DNA of 7,706 nucleotides, taken from Bdellovibrio sp. GTDB taxonomy: Bacteria > Bdellovibrionota > Bdellovibrionia > Bdellovibrionales > Bdellovibrionaceae. A program made the position numbers and the translations under genes. Shown here piece by piece: positions 1 to 5,646 of the stretch (its first letter is position 1; each line of letters opens with the position of its first letter). The stretch lies in assembly GCA_019104905.1 (NCBI GenBank), contig JAHRXB010000264.1, positions 1 through 7,706 of the forward strand, given 5' to 3'. A model generated the notes under the pieces. It was not told where the DNA came from. It made no database searches and saw only the letters and a program-made list of their open reading frames with translations.

Positions 1-2
1 AG

Positions 3-461
3 GATGAGGACCCTCTGCTAAAGAAAAACGGTCCGCTATCACGCCGCGCGGCCCCCTCTTTGTTCCTCCATCTCGCGGTAGGATTCTCGGGAGGAAACTA
101 TTTAGAAAGAGATGAGTACCAACAAGGCCCCTATCTCGCTCTTCGTTATGTCCCCTTCAAATGGGAAGAACTCCCCACATGGGACTATCAAGCTGAGGTC
201 AATAAAGACAATATTATTGGTTTGTCCATCGGGCGACGTTGGTATTGCTGTCCCGACGATGCCTTTCTTCCCTATGTCAGACTTTCGGGGGCCACTTTCC
301 TTGAAGGGTCGGGGGAACTTGCAGGATTGTTTGAGACCCGCCGCTGGCGAGCTCGCGCTTCGGTGGGAGTTGGTGAACGTCTCACCTCTGAATTTGGCGT
401 GGGTACCGCCGTCAACGGGCCGGATCTATTTGCCCAGTTTGGCTACAACTTCGCCTTCTAA
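3..461 (+). CDS. C-terminal part of a probable outer-membrane beta-barrel protein (5' end outside window)
   Basis: The frame is open from the left edge, so the start, and any signal peptide, lies upstream; 152 residues plus a TAA stop are visible. A TTG at position 60 lies in frame but has only C-rich sequence before it and no ribosome-binding site, so I do not treat it as the start. The visible part alternates polar and hydrophobic/aromatic residues in short stretches (FLHLAVGFSG, GPYLALRYVPF, NIIGLSIGRRWYC, LPYVRLSGATFL, ARASVGVGERL, LFAQFGYNF) separated by turns, the pattern of amphipathic beta strands. It ends in Phe (GYNFAF), as expected of the C-terminal beta-signal recognised by the BAM complex. 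The two adjacent Cys in RRWYCCPDD are unusual for a barrel. No specific family is recognised. Outer-membrane location is an inference from strand pattern and terminal Phe; a periplasmic beta-rich protein is the alternative. Its stop codon overlaps that of the convergent coaE. Confidence 0.6.
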   Translation, partial: DEDPLLKKNGPLSRRAAPSLFLHLAVGFSGGNYLERDEYQQGPYLALRYVPFKWEELPTWDYQAEVNKDNIIGLSIGRRWYCCPDDAFLPYVRLSGATFLEGSGELAGLFETRRWRARASVGVGERLTSEFGVGTAVNGPDLFAQFGYNFAF

Positions 462-1063
462 GAGATCTTCTTTTCTTCCAGCCATACCAGAAGCCTCTCG
501 ACTTCTTTGAGGAGATGCTGTTCATCGCGATTATTCTGTAAAACAAAATCAGCGCGTTGCTCTTTGAATTGCATGGGAATCTGCGAGGCAATTCGCATTT
601 CAATTTCTTCTTCGCTCCAGGAGTGGCGGCGACGCAATCTTTCCTTTTGTTGTTCTTTGGTGCAACTGACGACGATGATGCCATCAAACTGGTCTTGGGA
701 TTTCGTTTCAAACAAAAGGGGAACGTCATAAATCGCCAAGGGCTCATTCATTTCTTCCAAAACTTGACGGCGCCGGCGAGTCTCTTCACGAATCAGAGGA
801 TGTAAAACCCCTTCCAGGCGGTGCAGAAGTTCGGGATGGCCAAAGACTTGTTGCCCCAATCGACGGCGATCCAAGGAGCCGTCGGGTAATAGCACGTCCT
901 GCCCAAACTCTTGCACAACCGACTTAAGTCCAGGAGACCCCGGCCTCACCACCTCTTTGGCAATTTCATCGGCATCTATGACGGGAATAGAGCGTTCAGA
1001 GAGCAAACGGCTGACGGTGCTCTTTCCACAAGCTATACCTCCGGTCAGTCCTATCCATTTCAT
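458..1063 (-). CDS. coaE: Dephospho-CoA kinase
   Basis: CoaE phosphorylates the 3'-hydroxyl of the ribose of dephospho-CoA with ATP, the last step of coenzyme A synthesis, in the cytosol. The 201-residue product has the usual length for the family. Visible hallmarks: P-loop GGIACGKS (residues 8-15), the DAD motif (30-32) after IPVI, a conserved HP (88-89), DVPLLFE (113-119), and the C-terminal pattern RIASQ...RADFVLQN (about 157-178) matching the family's R-x-x-x-Q...AD-x-x-x-x-N. The start is taken as ATG at 1063-1061 because AAGGAG (1077-1072) lies 8 nt upstream; an in-frame TTG two codons earlier (1069) would sit only 2 nt from that site and is unlikely. The gene converges with the beta-barrel gene, sharing CTAA at 458-461, and diverges from the protein kinase gene. 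It is alone on its strand here, so its upstream promoter must lie in or beyond the 65-bp gap, inside the kinase 5' end. Identity is very secure. Confidence 0.96.
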   Translation of the reverse strand: MKWIGLTGGIACGKSTVSRLLSERSIPVIDADEIAKEVVRPGSPGLKSVVQEFGQDVLLPDGSLDRRRLGQQVFGHPELLHRLEGVLHPLIREETRRRRQVLEEMNEPLAIYDVPLLFETKSQDQFDGIIVVSCTKEQQKERLRRRHSWSEEEIEMRIASQIPMQFKEQRADFVLQNNRDEQHLLKEVERLLVWLEEKKIS

Positions 1064-1071
1064 AGACAATT

Positions 1072-1077
1072 CTCCTT
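1072..1077 (-). promoter_or_regulatory. Ribosome-binding site of coaE, fixes its start
   Basis: The minus strand reads AAGGAG here, 8 nt before ATG at 1063. This spacing selects the ATG over the in-frame TTG at 1069. The site is half of a 10-bp perfect palindrome, TCCTTAAGGA (1073-1082). Confidence 0.8.
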
Positions 1078-1110
1078 AAGGATTGTTTTTATTTTACCGA
1101 TAGACCTCTC

Positions 1111-1118
1111 AAAGGGGA
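1111..1118 (+). promoter_or_regulatory. Ribosome-binding site of the kinase gene
   Basis: AAAGGGGA lies about 10 nt before the ATG at 1129. It is a moderate match to the anti-Shine-Dalgarno sequence, and it supports the chosen start, which places the glycine-rich loop about 20 residues in, as is normal for this kinase family. Confidence 0.6.
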
Positions 1119-1128
1119 ATAGATTTTC

Positions 1129-3087
1129 ATGTCATCAGTCGTTGAACAATTTGGTAAGTACATTCTTCTAGAGCGCCTCGCCGCAGGCGGCATGGCGGAA
1201 GTGTACCTATCTAAGTCAACGGGAGCTGTTGGCGTCAATAAGTTCGTCGCTATTAAGCGCATTCTTCCCCAATATTCCGACCATCAAGAATTTATTGAGA
1301 TGTTTAAAGAAGAGGCGAAAATCGCCGTGAATCTCAATCACGGAAACGTTGTCTCAATTTATGATTTCGGTGTCGAGCGTGGTCAGTTCTTCCTTGTCAT
1401 GGAGTATGTCGAGGGACGAAATCTTCGCCAAATTCTAAACGAACTAAAGAAATCCAATACTCAATTCACCATTGAACAAATTGTTTACATGCTGAAAGAG
1501 GTCGCGGCGGGACTTGATCACGCCCATCGCTGTATTGATGGAACCACTGGTAAACCGCTCAATATCGTTCATCGTGACATGAGTCCTCAAAACATCATGG
1601 TCAGCTTCGAAGGTGAAGTAAAGATCATCGACTTCGGTATCGCGAAAGCGGAAACCCAGCTAGAAGCAACTAAGGCCGGGACCCTCAAAGGGAAATATGG
1701 CTATATGAGCCCCGAACAGGCCGATGGACAATCCATTGATCCCCGCACAGATATTTTCTCTATGGGGATTGTACTGTGGGAGCTTTTAGCCAACGATCGT
1801 CTTTTCACATCCAACAGTGAAGCCGCCATTTTACGCAAAATTCGTGAGTGTCAGGTTCCCTCTATTCGTAAAATCAATCCTTCCGTTCCTCCCGAACTTG
1901 AAAGAATTGTGAATAAGGCCTTGGCTAAAGATAAAAGTCTTCGCTATCAAACGGCAGCGGCCCTTCACCGTGATTTAAATCGCTTTCTCAATACTCAATA
2001 TCCCGAGTTCTCTCCTCATGACTTCAGTGTCTTCATGAAGAACGCTTTTTCAGCGGCGTTCTTGGAGCAACGTCGTAAGCTCGTGGAATTTGCGAAAGTT
2101 CAAGGCTCAAATGCCGAAGACAAAACCATCGTCACACAAACCGATCTTCGCGCCTCTTCGCGCCCTGTCGCGGCACCCGCTGTAGAGGCTGGCGAAGGCG
2201 AAAAATTAGATATTGATACTTCGACAGACATTCGTGTCAATCTGGACAACTTAAAAACTCCTCCCAAGCCGGCCGTAGCTACTGCCGCTGCCAGTGCCAA
2301 GTCGAACACCCAGACAAACACAAACATCACGCATACACATACTCGAACTCAAGCCACTGGCACCATGACACGCACACCCTCGGGAACTGTCAGTCAGGGG
2401 CCCTATGCTGGGATGCCAAGAAATACCAACACTTCGTCGATGGAGGACATCACAGGTCTGGCGATGAAAGCCGTGATCGGACTTGTTCTCATTGTCGGCG
2501 GCTGGTGGGCTTATAACAATCTTATTGCCAAAAAGGGACCGACGAGAACTCCCACCGCAGGCTTGGCTCCCTCCACTCCGACAGGAGCTAGTGATCCGGC
2601 TGAAACCAGCGGAGACACTCAGCAGACAGATATGTCTGCGACGGCTCCTCAATACACCGTCACCCTATATAGCAGTCCCGATCGGGCTCGGGTCATCATT
2701 GATGGTGTCGATACTGGTGAGTTTACTCCGACACGAAAAACGGTAAAAGCCAACAGTCCCGTCAATCTTCGTTTGGTTAAAGAGGGATATACGGATCTCG
2801 TGACAACTATCACGCCAACCTATGAAGCCTATACATTCACGGGGACCTTGCAAAGACTTCCCCGTGTCGCTTCGGTTATCATTAACATTGTCAACGGTGG
2901 AGCCAACCCCGAACTTCGCATCGCGGGAGTCCCCGTCTCCATCAAGCCTTCAGGAGATGCCTACGTCATCCAAGCTGAAGTCGGTGTTAAAATACAAGCT
3001 CGCAATAAAACGACCGGACTTTCGGCAGAAACCACTGTCACTGTTCCCACAGATCAAAGAAAAATTTTAGACTTGTATTTGAAGTAA
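1129..3087 (+). CDS. Transmembrane Hanks-type Ser/Thr protein kinase with C-terminal PEGA-type domain
   Basis: It should phosphorylate Ser/Thr of cytoplasmic proteins and be anchored in the inner membrane. The kinase domain spans about residues 9-288: glycine-rich loop AAGGMAEVY (18-26), ATP-binding Lys in AIK (K43), helix-C Glu (E62), catalytic loop HRDMSPQN (148-155, Asp150 and Asn155), DFG (168-170), an activation loop with GTLKGKYGYMSPEQ (184-197), and D208 of the F-helix. The catalytic loop has Ser where most Ser/Thr kinases have Lys (HRDLKPxN); SPQN is common in myxobacterial-type kinases. A linker (about 325-440) is rich in Ala, Thr and Pro and includes THTHTRTQ (401-408). One membrane segment follows (about 445-463, GLVLIVGGWW), then a Pro/Thr linker and a PEGA-type repeat (about 508-575, SSPDRARVIIDGVDTG...VKEGY), then a second beta-rich stretch (579-652). 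The C-terminal third is presumably periplasmic and may sense or bind the envelope. The acyl-CoA synthetase gene follows after 40 bp without a visible terminator, so co-transcription is possible. No substrate can be read from sequence. Confidence 0.93.
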   Translation: MSSVVEQFGKYILLERLAAGGMAEVYLSKSTGAVGVNKFVAIKRILPQYSDHQEFIEMFKEEAKIAVNLNHGNVVSIYDFGVERGQFFLVMEYVEGRNLRQILNELKKSNTQFTIEQIVYMLKEVAAGLDHAHRCIDGTTGKPLNIVHRDMSPQNIMVSFEGEVKIIDFGIAKAETQLEATKAGTLKGKYGYMSPEQADGQSIDPRTDIFSMGIVLWELLANDRLFTSNSEAAILRKIRECQVPSIRKINPSVPPELERIVNKALAKDKSLRYQTAAALHRDLNRFLNTQYPEFSPHDFSVFMKNAFSAAFLEQRRKLVEFAKVQGSNAEDKTIVTQTDLRASSRPVAAPAVEAGEGEKLDIDTSTDIRVNLDNLKTPPKPAVATAAASAKSNTQTNTNITHTHTRTQATGTMTRTPSGTVSQGPYAGMPRNTNTSSMEDITGLAMKAVIGLVLIVGGWWAYNNLIAKKGPTRTPTAGLAPSTPTGASDPAETSGDTQQTDMSATAPQYTVTLYSSPDRARVIIDGVDTGEFTPTRKTVKANSPVNLRLVKEGYTDLVTTITPTYEAYTFTGTLQRLPRVASVIINIVNGGANPELRIAGVPVSIKPSGDAYVIQAEVGVKIQARNKTTGLSAETTVTVPTDQRKILDLYLK

Positions 3088-3112
3088 TCCCCCTTCGTTA
3101 TAGCAAGCTACT

Positions 3113-3118
3113 GAGGAG
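3113..3118 (+). promoter_or_regulatory. Ribosome-binding site of the acyl-CoA synthetase gene
   Basis: GAGGAG ends 9 nt before ATG at 3128. A second ATG follows at once (3131, 12 nt from the site); spacing favours the first. The 40-bp gap around it (3088-3127) shows no hairpin followed by a T-run. Confidence 0.75.
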
Positions 3119-3127
3119 TATTTCATC

Positions 3128-4909
3128 ATGATGAAGCCCACCACCTTGGGACAATCAATTTTGGCTATGCGCAACCGGAATCCTCAAAGCGTTGCGGTCA
3201 AGTTCAAAACGAATGGATCTTGGCAATCAAAAAACTGGAACGAATATTACAAGGACATTGAGCAGATCGGTTCTGCGCTTCTCTCGTTGGGCATTGCCCC
3301 CGGTGATCGCGTCGCCATCATGGCCAATACACGCTATGAGTGGTCCGTCGCGGATTTAGCCATCTTCGGCATCAAGGCCATCACGGTTCCGGTCTATCAA
3401 AATAACACTCCTGAAGATGTCGAATATATTCTCAACAACAGTGCGGCTCGTGTTCTTATCTGCGAAAGTCGAGGCCCGTTAAAAATTTTCGAATCCGTAA
3501 AGGCTCAGTGTCCGACGATTGAAAAAGTCATCGTCTTTGAGGACACCTGCCCCAACCCTGATATCATCACATGGAAGGCTTTCCATGAGATGGGCCACAG
3601 CTATTTAAAAAATCATCCTCGTCGCTATCGTGAACTCTGCGAAACCCTTACTCCCGAAGACACTGCCACCATCTTATACACCTCCGGAACGACGGGAAGA
3701 CCCAAAGGAGTCGTTTTGACTCACCTTCAAGCGTTCAGTGAAGTTTCCGAAGCCTTTCCTTTGTGCGGAGCTACTGAAAACGACACTTCTTTGAGCTTCC
3801 TGCCCTATGCGCATATTCTGGGGCGTATTGAACACTGGGGACATTTGTATATCGGCTCTACGATGGCATACGCAGAAAGCCTTGAAAAAATCCGCAACAA
3901 CCTGACAGAAATCCGTCCCACCTTCATCATGTCAGTCCCTCGTATTTTTGAAAAAATCTATGGAGCCATCTGGGCCCAGGTGCAAACTCAACCTCTCAAA
4001 CTCAAAGTCTTCAATTGGGCTTTGGAGATCGGCAAAAAGGTGGGGGAATATAAGATGAGTGGCCAGATCTTACCACTAGATCTGCTGCTGCAGTATGAAC
4101 TGGCCCGCAAGCTGGTTTTGGGAAAGATTACGGATGCTTTCGGGGGACGACTTCGTTTTGCTATCAGCGGAGGCGCTCCCATTTCCAAAGATATCGCGCT
4201 GTTCTTTCATGCGGCGGGCATTCTCATTTTAGAAGGGTATGGACTTACAGAAACCACGGCCGCGATCACGGTGAACACTCCATTCAACTATCGTTTTGGC
4301 AGCGTGGGACGCCCCATTGGCGAAGCTAAAATTAAAATTGCCGAAGATGGCGAGATCCTGATTAAAAGCGATAAAGTTATGAAAGAATACTACAACAACC
4401 CCGAAGAAACCAAACTGGTCTTCACAGACGGATGGTTTCATACCGGAGATATTGGAGAAATTCTGCCTGGAGGTGATCTTCGCATCACCGACCGAAAAAA
4501 AGATCTTATCAAAACAGCCGGTGGAAAGTACGTGGCTCCGCAAAGGCTTGAAGGGCTCTTGAAGTTGTCGCCCTATATCGCCCATGTGCATATTCACGGG
4601 GATCAAAAGAAATACATCGTCGCTCTTTTGACGTTGGATCGTTTGGCCGTCGAAAAGTTGGCTAAAGACAAGAACTTTGCATATACCGATTGGAATTCAT
4701 TGGTTGCTTCACCCTTTGTCCAAGATCTCGTGCGCAAGGCTGTCGCAGACACCAATTCGAATTTGGCAAGTTATGAAAGTATTAAGAAGTACCTCGTTCT
4801 GCCTAATGAGTTTTCAGTCGAGACCGGCGAGCTGACGCCCTCTTTAAAAGTAAAACGCAAAGTATTAGATCAAAGATTTAAGGATCAAATTGACGAGCTC
4901 TATCTATGA
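3128..4909 (+). CDS. AMP-forming long-chain fatty acid-CoA ligase (FadD15-like acyl-CoA synthetase)
   Basis: The enzyme activates a fatty acid with ATP to an acyl-adenylate and transfers it to CoA, feeding lipid synthesis or beta-oxidation. At 593 residues it matches the FadD15 / long-chain acyl-CoA synthetase type. Motifs in order: P-loop YTSGTTGRPKG (184-194), the long-chain type segment SFLPYAHILGRIEHW (223-237), ISGGAPIS (346-353), adenine-binding YGLTETT (371-377), GWFHTGD (435-441), the hinge DRKKDLIKTAGGKYVAP (455-471), and the C-terminal LTPSLKVKRK (569-578), whose K574 is the likely adenylation lysine. All core catalytic elements are present, so it should be active. There is no signal peptide; membrane association would be peripheral. 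It is the first gene of a tightly packed set: its TGA overlaps the next ATG (ATGA at 4906-4909). Chain-length preference and physiological role cannot be read from the sequence; the neighbouring second ligase domain suggests a dedicated lipid pathway rather than general fatty-acid uptake. Confidence 0.93.
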   Translation: MMKPTTLGQSILAMRNRNPQSVAVKFKTNGSWQSKNWNEYYKDIEQIGSALLSLGIAPGDRVAIMANTRYEWSVADLAIFGIKAITVPVYQNNTPEDVEYILNNSAARVLICESRGPLKIFESVKAQCPTIEKVIVFEDTCPNPDIITWKAFHEMGHSYLKNHPRRYRELCETLTPEDTATILYTSGTTGRPKGVVLTHLQAFSEVSEAFPLCGATENDTSLSFLPYAHILGRIEHWGHLYIGSTMAYAESLEKIRNNLTEIRPTFIMSVPRIFEKIYGAIWAQVQTQPLKLKVFNWALEIGKKVGEYKMSGQILPLDLLLQYELARKLVLGKITDAFGGRLRFAISGGAPISKDIALFFHAAGILILEGYGLTETTAAITVNTPFNYRFGSVGRPIGEAKIKIAEDGEILIKSDKVMKEYYNNPEETKLVFTDGWFHTGDIGEILPGGDLRITDRKKDLIKTAGGKYVAPQRLEGLLKLSPYIAHVHIHGDQKKYIVALLTLDRLAVEKLAKDKNFAYTDWNSLVASPFVQDLVRKAVADTNSNLASYESIKKYLVLPNEFSVETGELTPSLKVKRKVLDQRFKDQIDELYL

Positions 4910-5646
4910 GAACTTTGTTAGTCACGTCCGCAGTGACCTTTGTGCCAAAAAACTATGACGGGTTGGTGCTGCCGCTAGCGCAAAATCCTCATATCGAAGG
5001 GCTCATTGTTATCGACAATCGCAGTTGGACGATCGTCGCCACGGCTCTTCTTCTTATTTTAAGTGCCGCTGCCCCCAGAATGGGGTGGCAGCTCCTCAGA
5101 AATCAATTTGACGACTCGATAAAAAGAAAAAAAGAGGCCTTCACCAAAGCGGGAAAAAAGGTCTGGATTGTTCATGACATCAATTCACCCGAAAGTCTGG
5201 AGCTGATCGCTTCCCTACAGCCCGATCTTATCTTAAATGCAAGAACGCGTTCCTTTTTTAAAAAGAAGCTCTTAGCCATTCCCAAAATGGGATGCATCAA
5301 CATCCACCATGGCCTGCTCCCCAATCAGCGGGGCCTTATGTGTGACTTTTGGGCGCATCTTTTAGACACTCCGGCGGGCTTCACTCTTCATGAAATGACC
5401 TCCAAACTTGATGATGGCGCCTTGCTAAAGGTCGTAGAAGTTCCCTCCGATAAAAAAGAGTATCTAAAATCCTTGGAAACCGGAGCGTCTCTTGAAGCCC
5501 GTGCGGCTGCTGAAGTCCTTTCACAAGTGGCCACTCATGGGAAAATCCAAGGCACAGAGAATTTGAAAACAGATGCAACGGTGTATAGAACAAATCCACG
5601 ATTAAGAGACTTCTATCGACTGCGTCTAAGAGGTGTCAGAATATGA
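4906..5646 (+). CDS. Formyltransferase-family protein of unknown substrate
   Basis: The 246-residue product has the active-site signature of the formyltransferase fold (PurN, Fmt N-domain, ArnA N-domain): INIHHGLLPNQRG (131-143), giving Asn132 and His134, and LHEMTSKLDDGALL (161-174), giving the Asp169 of the D-x-G element. These correspond to the Asn-His-Asp catalytic set. In known members the donor is 10-formyltetrahydrofolate and the acceptor an amine; neither is proven here. It is shorter than Fmt or ArnA and lacks their second domains. Unusual is a strongly hydrophobic run, about residues 42-56 (TIVATALLLILSAAA), inside the N-terminal half, followed by a basic stretch (RKKEAF about 74-79); it could be a buried strand/helix or a membrane contact. 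The start ATG overlaps the upstream stop (ATGA) and only a weak GACGAG (4892-4897) precedes it, so translation is probably coupled to the acyl-CoA synthetase. Its own stop overlaps the next start in the same way. Fold assignment is fairly sure; the reaction is not. Deformylase-like or formyl-dependent sugar/lipid amine modification are alternatives. Confidence 0.75.
   Translation: MRTLLVTSAVTFVPKNYDGLVLPLAQNPHIEGLIVIDNRSWTIVATALLLILSAAAPRMGWQLLRNQFDDSIKRKKEAFTKAGKKVWIVHDINSPESLELIASLQPDLILNARTRSFFKKKLLAIPKMGCINIHHGLLPNQRGLMCDFWAHLLDTPAGFTLHEMTSKLDDGALLKVVEVPSDKKEYLKSLETGASLEARAAAEVLSQVATHGKIQGTENLKTDATVYRTNPRLRDFYRLRLRGVRI
5628..5635 (+). promoter_or_regulatory. Ribosome-binding site of the hydrolase-ligase fusion gene
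   Basis: AAGAGGTG lies 7 nt before ATG at 5643, inside the end of the formyltransferase-like gene. It is a good match and supports 5643 as the start, together with the ATGA overlap at 5643-5646. Confidence 0.75.

Larger units (their letters stand above)
1064..1128. promoter_or_regulatory. Divergent intergenic region between coaE and the kinase gene
   Basis: This 65-bp gap must carry, or adjoin, start signals for two divergent genes. It is locally AT-rich (a T-run at about 1085-1095). On the minus strand TAAAAT (complement of 1091-1096) resembles a -10 box, but the best-spaced -35 match is poor. On the plus strand no convincing -35/-10 pair stands out. I therefore call it a promoter region by position only, not by motif. 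Confidence 0.35.

Noticed and set aside
112..510. Plus-strand open frame of 132 codons
   Set aside because: It shadows the beta-barrel frame at 3-461 and then runs into coaE antisense; the product has no strand pattern or motif.
412..747. Minus-strand open frame of 111 codons overlapping the coaE 3' end
   Set aside because: It lies in another frame of the same strand as coaE, whose identity is certain, and its product is a basic low-complexity sequence with no family likeness.
1061..1069. TTG at 1069 as the coaE start
   Set aside because: It is only 2 nt from AAGGAG; ATG at 1063 has 8-nt spacing and starts the protein just before the P-loop, as in the family.
2251..2652. Minus-strand open frame of 133 codons inside the kinase gene
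   Set aside because: It is antisense to the Thr-rich linker and membrane segment of a well supported kinase, and its length reflects that biased composition.
3088..3127. Transcription terminator between the kinase and acyl-CoA synthetase genes
   Set aside because: No inverted repeat followed by a T-run is visible in the 40-bp gap.
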